Assembly (NCBI GenBank): GCA_918807975.1
Contig: OU964923.1
Location: 20,007,235-20,071,234, forward strand
Source: Aplidium turbinatum
Taxonomy: Eukaryota > Chordata > Ascidiacea > Aplousobranchia > Polyclinidae
Length of the DNA: 64,000 nt
Reading direction: 5' to 3'
The translations under genes were made by a program, and so were the position numbers. The notes under the pieces are model-generated. The model was not told the DNA's origin. It was given only the letters and a program-made list of their open reading frames with translations, and made no database searches. Of this stretch, positions 41,530-51,049 are shown one piece after another (position 1 is the stretch's first letter; each line of letters starts with the position of its first letter).

Positions 41530-43121
41530 CAGGGGTCCGCAAATACTTTTTGGTGCAACCCAAAAAGCAATCGTTCGAAATCTTCGCGACCCAAACATTT
41601 CGGAAGTACATAATTTTGCGCAAAACGCTTTGAAAATTAATATCAATTCCAATACGGTCGTCCCCGCTTATTAAGGCCACATCGGGACCGGACGATTTTG
41701 GCTTATTAAGCGGGGGACAATTTTCTACTACTCCTATACCTTCAGTAATTCTGGAATGGACCAAATTAGGCTTAATAAGCGGGTGGACCTGTTAACCTTG
41801 TGCTTCGTTGTGCAAGCCTCTTGGGCTGAGGGTCTACTCAATCCTTTTACCGCGCCTGACTCAAGATGTTTCCGGACTACACTGGAAGGCTACTAGAGAG
41901 CAGCCATCAGTTTTTAGTTTCATCATCCATGACACGCAGACCTTCCACTCTGTTAGATGGTTTGAAGATGGTACAATCATTGATGATGTGGTCTGCAGTC
42001 TGTTCCTTGGCACCACAATCACAGGAGAAGAAAGAGGCAGATTCCCCATTGGTGCATGGATGAGCGGAAAACCTCGACACCCGTACGAAGACAGTTGAGG
42101 CGCACTCATGCTTGCCTTTGTAGTGTTAGGCCGATGGGGCATGTGTCGGCGTCGTGGATGAACGAATGGAGTCTGGTGGTACTTGACTTCCCTTCTGAAT
42201 TCCATTTATAGTCCACCCAAGTAGCCGCAGAGATAAAGTTTATCTCCTTCGTTGATCAGAAATTGAGCGACTGTCACGAATGGGTGTCTTGATTTCAGTC
42301 GACGGGGGTGCTGGTTTGGGGGAGCCGAGATCTTGTGGTGGAGAAGATGGTTAGGCTCTAGTGCCCGTCGGCCAAGAAACAGAGTGGCTTCTTTGCGACG
42401 AAGCTCAGCCGGTTGGATGCCAGCGAGAATGTCAAAATTGTCAAATGGTGTGGGACACAGGCATCCGGTCACTGTGCGTAGGGCGCTGTTTATGGTAGTG
42501 TCGATGTTATGGCAGTGAGCACTGCAGTACCAAACAGGTACACAGTACTCTGCTGAAGAGTAGACAAGGGCTAAGGCTGCTATACCCAAGTGTCAGCACC
42601 CGCCCCCCAGCTGGAGCCTGCCAGGCGCTTGAGTAGTGCAGCGCGGGATGTCATTTTCTTGCGCAGTGACACCAAATGTTGGCGGTATGTGAGCGATCTG
42701 TCCAGTATCACCCCAAGATATTTTGGTTCCAGGCAGAAAGACAGAAGTTTTCCATTGTAGCTCACGATCAGCTTCCCGATTGTGTAAGTGGAAAGCTGCC
42801 GCCAATGTTTTGGTTTCGCTGAGTTTCAGTTGCCAGTTCTGGAGATAAGCTGAGAAAGTTTTCATGCCCTGCCTCAAGGTGTCTTCCAGGCTATGTAACC
42901 GTGGGCTTAACTACTGTAGCCTACTGCAATCGAAAGTATAAATTTTCTTGTAGCCTATAAGTTACCAAATTGTACGAAACTCAGCACATCAAAGACTATA
43001 TGATTGTATTTATTTTTGCCATACAAGTTATATTTATGGTAGGTTTAAACCATTTTGCGACCCACTGTGGATGGTCTCGCGACCCAAGTTTGGGTCGCGA
43101 CCCACTATTTGCGGACCCCTG
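41530..43121. mobile_element. hAT element with a large LINE fragment inside
   Basis: The left end is CAGGGGTCCGCAAATACTTT and the right end is CTATTTGCGGACCCCTG. The flanks CTCTAGAG (41522-41529) and CTCTAAAG (43122-43129) are an 8-bp duplication with one difference. The GTCGCGACCC subterminal motif occurs near the right end. Most of the interior is a minus-strand LINE (41800-42890). No hAT transposase remains. Confidence 0.92.
41800..42890 (-). mobile_element. Jockey/CR1-like LINE, C-terminal part of ORF2 and 3' end
   Basis: Read on the minus strand from about 42880, the segments are WQLKLSETKTLAAAFHLHNR, PKYLGVILDRSLTYRQHL, KMTSRAALLKRLAGSSWGAG, ALVYSSAEYCVPVWYCSAHC, INSALRTVTGCLCPTP and ELRRKEATLFLGRRAL. 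The end is a zinc-knuckle-like CDCGAKEQTADHIINDC near 42000. This is the conserved series of thumb and post-RT motifs of Jockey/CR1-group LINEs ('K...FH', 'YLGV.LD..L.....', 'Y..AEYC.PVW', 'R...G......P'). It contains several frame changes and lacks the palm and endonuclease regions. Confidence 0.87.
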
Positions 43122-43129
43122 CTCTAAAG

Positions 43130-44039
43130 AGCTAAACCATTGAACAAGCCTTCAGAGACATTTGTAACGTTTGCATAAAAGGAAAGGTCACGATATATCT
43201 CATTTGTCCGACAGGAGTATGTGGTACAGACAAAACAGACAAATCAATGATGTCAGTGCACGCCAATGAATGTCAATTACGTCCAGTAGATGATGATTCC
43301 GTTTCAATCCGAGCTAGAAGATATAATAAATTACTAGTAAAATACCTCAGCAGTAGTATAAGTAGAAACATTAAATCATTATTCTCTGATATCAGCTGCT
43401 ATGACTTAAAGTCTTTGCCAGTAAAACTTAGCCTACACTAAGATGTTTAATCTTTAATTAATTTATCTGAGAGATACCAAATTGTCACAGCTGAGTTTAA
43501 AAAATCTTTTTCAGCTCAAAAATAAATACTCCCACTAACAAAGAGAAAAAAAGCTAAAACTTTGAAAACGGTTGACATTGCAAAAAGTTTAAAAATAAAA
43601 AATAAAATAATATTGTGATTTGAATGAGAACCTTTCAACTCGTCCGCAAAGTGAGATAAGTTATTATGCGCTAGAATAGTTTTGTTGTGGTTTAATATTG
43701 AAGAAACATTTTTTGTCTAATGTTACGTCTAACTTCTGATTGGTGACACGTTGTTTGATCTGTAACTTCCGATTGGTTGATTGCTTCGAAGCTTTACTGG
43801 CTCTTACAAAAGTTTTTATGTTAAAGTGGCTACCTTTAGATGTGCTCAATGCTTTGTTCAATGTTTGTGTAGCGCAGTATTCATATGAAGACGATGGCAA
43901 ATATGTAGCGCTATACAGCGGTTTCAACCCACGCTGTATGATTTCCGTTGGGGAAAAGCAGCAATTCAACAGAGCATTGTGCTGAAATTTGGTCGAGTAA
44001 TTATGAGAATCTACATCCTCGTACTGAGAAAGATTTTTT
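43130..44039. other. Unassigned sequence
   Basis: A 64-codon frame at 43247-43441 (MMSVHANECQLRPVDDDSV...) has fair composition, but I recognise no family and see no splice sites. The rest is featureless AT-rich DNA. Confidence 0.35.
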
Positions 44040-44270
44040 GCAAGCTGAATTCTAGCAGTTTGTGCAAACTTGTAGAGGCTTTGAAGCACTGACGCAAGGC
44101 CAGGCACTAAGACTGACAACGGGAAGTTTACTCTTGTCTGAAAATTACTCCATTTAGGCTACTTTTCGGTGCAAGGTGCAGCTGAATGGAGAACTGTCCT
44201 TGAAATGCGTTGCTCAAAGTTAAGCGCGCAAACCTGGAGTCGAATCAACGGCACGTGATATTGCCGTGTC
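44040..44270 (-). repeat. Degenerate SINE related to family C
   Basis: CTTGTAGAGGCTTTGAAGCACTG, CGGGAAGTTTACTC, CAGCTGAATGGAGAACTGT and CTTGAAATGCGTTGCTC on the plus strand occur in the same order as the related blocks at 39340-39600. The B-box-like complement GATTCGACTCCAGG is at about 44232-44245, and the tRNA head continues to about 44270. Confidence 0.55.
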
Positions 44271-45609
44271 TTTGCAAAGCACGGATGGTAAGTTTAAGCA
44301 GAAATGTGGTCACTTCATTGCTGTGGTTACAATGAAGTTTTTAAAAAAAATTGCATGTGCTGAAAGATCTTCGCTGCTTAAACAAACAAACCACAAGGTT
44401 GCCATTTTAATCTATGAAAAGAAAAGAGACTTAAACTTTAAAAAATGCTGCACCGTTGCACCAATTACAGGATTGTAACCCATCAAGTACTGTGAGTAGT
44501 TTGTGACGTTCTGCTAGCTAGGTTGCTTATACTTCAGGTAGACAAGTCAACGTCCTACTGACGTAATATGTATATTGAAATAAAATGAATCATCAAATCC
44601 ATTACGCGTGTGCTCAGTGCTCACGTCTCACAGAGGCTTATCGTCTCTCATGTTTCTTTTTTATTAGCCTAGTCTTGGACTGGACTATTCATGATCGTAA
44701 TATCAATTACATTGTAAAAATGACATGTAAGTTATAAGCCTGCGTCAAGCCACCTTCAAACTACTTTTTCTACGAGATACACCAGATACTTTCTTATAAT
44801 GCAATCCACAACATTCATTGGGTCTTCGCTTTGTCTTAAAGTTAAACCAAAGCAAACAACATATAAAACTGTGCGCTTTTGCTTTTGTGTTTATTCTGAA
44901 CCTTTTTGCGAAATTTCTGTGTCCTTTGCTTATTGCCTAGTTTAGTTGGAAAGACTATAGTTTGCTACATTAAAAACAAGTTAAAACTACGCTTGTCGAC
45001 AAAGTAGTGGTTTGAGAAGGTGTAGCGTTGATGTGTTCCAGCAGCTTGGAAAGTTTGTTTCATGTTTGGTGAATAGAATCTATTGTTGCGATTTTTCATA
45101 GCTAAGGGTACAGCAAGTGCATTGTCCAAAAACGTGAAACGGTTGTCGCAACTAACACTGTCGCGATGCTTTAACAGAGGTGTTGCAGCAGATCGTCGTG
45201 TGAAGAATGAAATTAAGTAAAGATGGGACGGCGAGGAAGCCAATCTTCATGATTGTCATTAAGCTGTCATTCAGTGTCTCGCCAAGACATAGCTTAAGTG
45301 CTTTCGATTGGTGTCGAACCAAAGTTTTCTCGAACTTCCTGCAAGCGCATGTGCAAGCGAGAGTTGGACATACAGATGTTTAATTGCTCGGGGAAGTAGG
45401 TCTGTAGCAGATGAGTAACGAAGTAAACACTTAAGACACTTTCAGAAGAAAATTAATGCCTAAAAATGTCAGATTGTCGCAACTTTTGACTAAAGCTATA
45501 ACTGTTAAAAACTGAAAGTGCATCAAAAAAACGTTTGGACTTTCTAACTTGTGCAAATCAAATTATATTAGCCTAACTATACTATACGCAACTACGCATA
45601 CTCTAAAGT
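44271..45609. other. Unassigned intergenic sequence
   Basis: On the minus strand an ATG at about 45251 opens a 32-codon frame with a signal-peptide-like start (MKIGFLAVPSLLNFIL), but no continuation is evident. Nothing else recognised. Confidence 0.3.
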
Positions 45610-45860
45610 GCATGATTTCAAAGGTGTGTGACTCAATGGTTTGTGTCATACCACCATCCTAAGCGAATTGTTTGCAGTCTGTACATATAGGGTCAATCCC
45701 TACACTAGCTCTAAACATCAGACTACACACTGATGATTTTTAAATTAGAAAATACATAAGTAGAAATAGGTACAAAAGACGAAGCTACTTATTTTCATCT
45801 TCAGACCTGACAAGCGCACGCCAAGGTCCAAGAAGATTCGTGCAGTGATCTCAAGTACTT
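45610..45860 (+). repeat. Possible SINE with degenerate polymerase III boxes
   Basis: GTGTGTGACTCAATGGTTTG (A-box-like) is followed about 55 bases later by ATAGGGTCAATCCCTAC (B-box-like). A body without coding capacity follows. No clear tail or target duplication was found. Confidence 0.38.
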
Positions 45861-46630
45861 GGATCTGATCACTTTTCAAACGTAATTACCTGACAAAACA
45901 TTAGTGTTTGGTTTTAGTAAAGTTGTAGATAGTTTTGACCAAAAATGAAGCAAGATGGACCCTCGTAGTGGAAGGCAACATACAACACTAAAAACGCACA
46001 AGTATGACCTGATGAGGTAAGATAGAACAAAGAATAAAGGCGAGGTCGAAGAGATATAGATAACACAACAAATTGCAAAAAAATTACTCTCCTGCTTTGT
46101 ACTTCAAAAAAGGTAAAATAAGGCTAATTAGTTTTAAAAAAGCTCTATCAAACATGCAGCTGTAATGAGTGATATTTGTCGTATTTAGGCCTATGTCTGG
46201 CAAGGGAATTTCAGACTGATTTCAGAATTAGTTTAAAGATCAAGTTATGCCCTCCAATTCACATCTTGAAATATGTGCAGTAAAGCAAGGCTCAAAACGA
46301 CGATTTTATTGACAGTTTTAGTGCTCAAAACAGTTTTATTGACATGACAATAGTTAATTTACAAAAATTACGCTCTGCATTATCACAAAACTACAAAAAC
46401 TTTATCTAAATCACAATGTGAATAATATAGAGTAGGGTTTTCAAACACTAACGCATACCCGCAGCCACTGCAAACACAAGTTAATTTGAAATATTCGTTT
46501 GGATAATTCATCTCTAACGCTGGCAATGTGTTATATAAACCAAGCTATTTTATTTTGCAAACATTTTTATCAGATAGACATTGTCAAACGATTTAATTAG
46601 TAGTCTGTTGATGGATAACAAAAGTAACTC

Positions 46631-46661
46631 ATCCTTTTTTTTTTGTTCATTTTTATTACAG
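46631..46661 (+). promoter_or_regulatory. Pyrimidine tract and splice acceptor upstream of the divergent G-alpha gene
   Basis: A run of T followed by GTTCATTTTTATTACAG ends at 46661, 30 bases before the ATG at 46692. As at 31622, no upstream coding exon is seen. Either a 5' UTR intron or spliced-leader trans-splicing would explain it. Confidence 0.45.
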
Positions 46662-46691
46662 AAATTGAAGTAAGTATATTTGCAAACTAGA

Positions 46692-47705
46692 ATGGGGCGT
46701 GGGTTTTCTAAGACAAAACAAGAGACGAAAGAAATTAAACTACTACTTCTTGGACCTTTGGGATCAGGAAAGAGCACATTTGCTAAGCAAATGAAGATTC
46801 TTTGCCAAGGTGAATTTTCTGAAGAAGAAAGAAGTAATTACAAACCTCTTGTGTACGCTAACCTTTGTCAATCCATGGTGGCAGTCTTAGATGGTATGAA
46901 ATCATTAAATATCATATACAAAAACTCCAAACTCTCGTTGCGATACGAGGATAAGTTCAGAACTGCTGCTAAGCATGTGCAAGAAATAGACTTGACTGGA
47001 GAGATTGGGAAAGCTATTCAAGTGTTGTGGGCTGACGAGGGCGTCCAAGAGAGCTATGCTCGATCTTCGGAATATCAGATTAACGATTCTGCAGCTTATT
47101 TCTTAGAAAATATGAGAGCATTTTTTGAGTCTGCATACATACCTAGCACTCAAGATGTTTTACAAACCTGTGTGAAAACGACTGGTATTAAAGAAACCAA
47201 GTACGAATATAATAAACTTTCTTTTACCTTGGTTGATGTTGGAGGCCATTTGTCAGAAAGGCGAAAGTGGACTAAATGCGTTGAAAATGTGACCGCGTTG
47301 ATGTTTTGCGTTAACCTTTCCAGTTACGATCGTGCTTTGCCAGGAAGTGAAAAATTAAACGCAATGAAGGAAAGTCTCACTCTTTTCAGCACTGTTTGTA
47401 ATGACCTTATCCATTCAAAAACTGTTATAATTCTTTTCTTAAATAAAAAAGATATATTTGAAAAAAAGATTACGACATCTTCCCTCACGATTTGCTTTCC
47501 CGAGTATACAGGAGGCAACGAGTACGGCCCTGCTTCCACCTTTGTCAAAGATTGTTTTGTGAATCAGAATAGAAATAATGAAGAATGCCAAGAAATTTAC
47601 ACGCACTTCACATGTGCTACTAACGATCAAAACTTCCGCTTCGTTTTTGATGCTGTTTCGAATATTTTGATTGAAAAATTTCCTCAAAACATGTTATTAC
47701 AATGA
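46692..47705 (+). CDS. Divergent intronless G-alpha subunit lacking the catalytic Arg and Gln
   Basis: 337 codons, uninterrupted. The ATG at 46692 gives MGRGFSK, a myristoylation context (Gly2, Ser6) without Cys3. The N-terminal helix is about 19 residues shorter than in the gene at 31752. The fold is clearly G-alpha: [18 protein letters not shown]-like SEYQINDSAAYF, switch I VKTTGI, switch II DVGG, NKKD and TCAT. Three residues needed for GTP hydrolysis are changed. The P-loop is GPLGSGKST, so the Ras Gly12 position is Leu23 and the Glu that pairs with the arginine finger is Gly24. The arginine finger is Cys160 (LQTCVKTTG). The catalytic Gln is His186 (DVGGHLSER). From known mutants of other G-alphas, each change alone impairs hydrolysis. 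The C-terminus ends NMLLQ, unlike any Gi, Go, Gq or Gs tail. I infer a selected protein that is GTP-locked, or a non-cycling binding protein. Confidence 0.92.
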   Translation: MGRGFSKTKQETKEIKLLLLGPLGSGKSTFAKQMKILCQGEFSEEERSNYKPLVYANLCQSMVAVLDGMKSLNIIYKNSKLSLRYEDKFRTAAKHVQEIDLTGEIGKAIQVLWADEGVQESYARSSEYQINDSAAYFLENMRAFFESAYIPSTQDVLQTCVKTTGIKETKYEYNKLSFTLVDVGGHLSERRKWTKCVENVTALMFCVNLSSYDRALPGSEKLNAMKESLTLFSTVCNDLIHSKTVIILFLNKKDIFEKKITTSSLTICFPEYTGGNEYGPASTFVKDCFVNQNRNNEECQEIYTHFTCATNDQNFRFVFDAVSNILIEKFPQNMLLQ

Positions 47706-47766
47706 GAGTTTCAGCTAAACTGTAGACTGCATGGCCTAGTGAGCCGATTGGCTCCATATTGACTGC

Positions 47767-48737
47767 GGTGTCCAGACAACTGCCCCGGACAATTGCCCCC
47801 CGGACAGTTTCCCCCGGACAATTGCCCCCGTAGGACAATTGCCCTTGTAGAACAATTGTCCCCCGGACAAATGCCCCGGATATCGAGTACCAAGAGAATA
47901 ATAAAATTTAAGCATGACTTGGTGAAGTTTACTCAATACTCATAGCGCGAAGATGTTTGGTGACAACATCGTTACTCGTTGCCCCGAACAAAGGAAAGGC
48001 AGGCGGAAAGATTGCAAGGCCAATATCAGGCAGATGCTGGACTTTGCTCTGAAAATTCGTATGCTTCCAGCTCTGGCTTTCATTCGACCAAATGACGTAG
48101 TTAATGCGTTTGAAACACTTCAGGATACTATGCCAACACAAGCTGACTCGATCGTAGATTACTTTGAAGATGTCTTCATCGGAAGAAGGCTACGCATCAA
48201 CAGACGATCACCCCGTTTTAGGATCAGCATGTGGAGCATGACTGAACGTGTAGTGGAATTTCTTCCCCGCACAAACAATTCGTTAGAAGGGTAGCATACC
48301 CCCTTTCAAGCTAACATTACTGCATGTCATCCAAACGTTTGGAAATTTATGGACGCATTAAAGAGCGAGCAGGCTTTAGCAACGGTAACAATTAACCAAA
48401 TGGTTGCAGGTTTTCCTGCACCACCGCCCAAAAAAGCTATCAAGACTGTTCAGCTCGCATTGCAACCATTGTAGAAGACTGTGAACATCGCAATGTACTT
48501 GACTTTTTAAGAGGAATCGCTCATAATTTAGGCTAAATTTCTATAGTGGCGATGTTTATATGTCTTTCTGTCGCAAATAAGAATCAAACCATTAGCGCTA
48601 ATTAAGAAAAAAACTTTTCTGCACTTTTTGATGGAATTGTCTGGGGAAATTGTCCGGGGGGCAACTGTCCGGGGGGAAAATGTCCGGGGGGAAATTGTCC
48701 GGGAGGCAATTGTCCGGAAAGAAATTGTCCTGAAACC
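47767..48737 (+). mobile_element. MULE (Mutator-like) transposon with 9-bp target duplication
   Basis: A perfect ATTGACTGC flanks both ends (47758-47766 and 48738-48746), within the 8-10 bp typical of MULEs. The left end (GGTGTCCAGACAACTGCCCC) and the complement of the right end (GGTTTCAGGACAATT) match. Both subterminal regions are arrays of CCCCGGACAATTGCCC or its complement, five to six copies each. The interior keeps a transposase C-terminal fragment. It starts 61 bp after the stop of the divergent G-alpha gene. Confidence 0.93.
47953..48540 (+). pseudogene. MULE transposase C-terminal remnant
   Basis: The frame at 47953-48294 contains MLPALAFIRPNDVVNAFETL, then IVDYFEDVFIGRRLRINRRS, then PRFRISMWSMTERVVEFLPR and TNNSLEG. 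In the next frame come HPNVWKFMDALKSEQALATV and PPPKKA. These are the 'ALAF.P...V..AF..L', 'DYFED.YIG', 'PRFPI..WN......LPRTNN..EGWH' and 'HPN.W.F...L..EQ' motifs of animal MULE transposases. The DDE core is absent and at least one frame change is present. Confidence 0.85.
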
Positions 48738-48746
48738 ATTGACTGC

Positions 48747-49660
48747 ATGCTCCTGTGTTTTTTAAAATGTTTACTGATATCTTTTGGAAGGTGTATATTT
48801 ACGAAAGATAACTTTTTTTGTCGTATTCAAGCTTAGGACGATGATTGAAGATTTAGATTCCTTAGTGAACGGAAATGCAAGAAAGTCAATCAATCTTCTT
48901 TTCCTCCTTTATAGGCACACCTTTGAGTATCCTGAAAAGGATACGGCCGTGTACTCTAGAAAGGTGTGCTTTTTCGAGCAAGGTGCAAAGGCTTCCATCA
49001 CTCGGTTGTGCAGCTGGTGTGGTGAGGCTTACAAGTGCATAGGCATTAGCAACTTCCTGCTCGTCTACTTAATCAAAATATTCAATCACCAGGCATACGC
49101 TTGTAGACCTACCATGTAAAAGTTAAATAGTTTTGTAGTTTCTATATTTAACTGTTGTTTTTTCAATATTGTTGCCCGTGTAAAAGAAGAAACGACGTAT
49201 TGTAAAAGTTGATGATGTCGATAACGTGTCAAACGATTTAGATCGCAAAAACTTTAAAAGTGCTCTCAAAGCTTGCAGCTTCCTTAAACTCAGTCAATCA
49301 ACTAGCAAAAAGAAAATCTACTTCTTTATGAGCATCTTTGAAACCAAGATATATAAGCTTTGCGTTTTGCATCAATTTTCATGCCGTGCGTTGGCCTATC
49401 ATGTGCAAGCGTATCGCAGAGAAGATCGAGATTTGGGTTCCAAAATCAGAAGTGGAAGCCGGTATTCCACTGTTTCTGCATAACACTATACAATATATTT
49501 ACAATGAATAATAACATTTGTTCAGTGATAAAGTTGCTGTATGGGTTAGACCAAGCAACAACTGTTGTTGGCGTGCTGAAGAGACTAGCAGTTTCTCTAA
49601 GATGGATGAAAATCAAGCTCATTTTGAAAAGTTCTTAGCCATGGAATAATTGTTGCTTGT
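48747..49660 (+). other. Unidentified ORF-bearing region downstream of the MULE
   Basis: Open frames at 48838-49119 (MIEDLDSLVNGNARKSIN...) and 49226-49483, plus an overlapping stretch with EIWVPKSEVEAGIPLFLHNT near 49425-49490, have protein-like composition. They shift frame and show no conserved splice sites. This may be a decayed gene. I do not recognise it. An imperfect hairpin involves AGGCACACCTTT (about 48914) and AAAGGTGTGCTT (about 48960). Confidence 0.3.
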
Positions 49661-50999
49661 GCTTTTCACTTATTATAAATCATGTTTTCTTACAAAAGGA
49701 CCTTTAGTAAAACATTAAAAGTCACTCTTAGTGGACCTAGATCAATGATCATTTCAACACGGCTCAATTGTCAGAATCAAATTGTCCATAGATGGATCTG
49801 TAAATGTAGTGATTCCTAGCGCTAGATGGCGAGAAAGACCGTTATCCAGCAGTGAATTCAATTTGCGACTATATCGTTTTACAGTCAATAACCACCTCGG
49901 TTAATTTTTTTTGAAGCTTCAAATTATATTTTGTGAAATTGTCTGCGTTTATGTGCTAGGTTTGTTTATGCAAATATGCTGAAACTGATCAGATAAATAT
50001 TCAGTCCATCCAAATAAAATCAGAACGTGTGATTTAAAAAAATCTGGGAATCGAATGAAGCATGACACAAAATGGAATCCCATGAGATGGAATAAACTAC
50101 TCGAGCTTGAACCAGACCTACCTGATATCCTGATGTCTATATTATTTGTGTTGTCATCTCTTTGTTTTGTTGTGTAATTTTTTCCCCTCTATGTTATCAT
50201 TCTTGTAAAAATAATAATCAATTTAAGCAATAAGTACTGGACCCTACAGCTTGAAACAAAAAATACGTTTAGTGAACAGAGTCACATGTAATTTTAAGCA
50301 CGCCTTTTTAATGTTGTTACGTTTTTATTATGTCGCTTTTTGTAATTCAAATACAAACTTATATTCCTAGCCTTCACAATATATTAAAAGCAAACACTCA
50401 GTAAAGCTATTAATCTGATCGATGAAGCACAGAATCACCTTTTGTTTAGCTAAAACGTAAAAGACTATTTGAACCTTTGTTTCCAGGGTAAATGTGTGAA
50501 TGCAGAACATTGGCAAAAACGCATCTTCCACCGACAGCATACGACTGTATCGTGGCTAGATATGTCACGGCATACTTGGTTACCACGCCCTCTTTTTCCT
50601 ACCAGGTTGTCAAGAAAGTGGACAGAATAGAATAAAAAAGACGGTCTTGCTTTAGTTAACAAAGTACTATAGAGAAAACCTTGATCAACGAACTGGTCAT
50701 TCTTTTGCCAAATTTTCGACAAGTAAAAAAAGTTGCATTTCAATAAACAGAGATAGCGCTAAATACTGCTCTTAATCTTCTTATTCCCCCCACACTTCTC
50801 AAAATGATGCCAAATATCCAAACTTTGATTTTCACTTGTGGGCTATCAGTAAGGCATTGGATGAAAGTGTTTTCAGTTGAACTAAAGACTTTCACCGTCA
50901 GAATCATCGCTTAACAGGTCAAAAATGGGTGGTTTTGGCAAAAATGGAAATGTTTAAGCCTCTTGAGGCAGGGTATCCCATTATCTGAGGACAATATGG
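49661..50999. other. Unassigned sequence
   Basis: No gene, SINE heads or transposon termini recognised. GCGCTAGATGGCGA near 49829-49842 is an isolated CTCF-core-like sequence. Confidence 0.4.
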
Positions 51000-51049
51000 T
51001 TGTTATTTTCGGATTTCTCATCATGAGAAATAATGCGAGAAAATAACAA
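51000..51049. repeat. AT-rich hairpin
   Basis: TTGTTATTTTC (51000-51010) pairs with GAAAATAACAA (51039-51049). Inside, ATTTCTCATCATGAGAAAT (51013-51031) is itself nearly palindromic. The result is a two-part stem of about 20 bp with a small bulge. It could be a precursor-like RNA hairpin or a cruciform, with nothing else to indicate function. Confidence 0.7.

Noticed and set aside
41861-42098. Plus-strand frames inside the 41.5-kb hAT
   Set aside because: They are shadows of the minus-strand LINE ORF2 fragment.
44960-45251. Minus-strand frames starting MKIGFLAVPSLLNFIL, a signal-peptide-like start
   Set aside because: The frame closes after 32 codons, and no donor gives a sensible continuation into the overlapping 92-codon frame.
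49425-49490. Possible RhoGAP-like segment GIPLFLHNTIQYI
   Set aside because: Resemblance is limited to a few hydrophobic positions. The arginine-containing GAP motif is absent.
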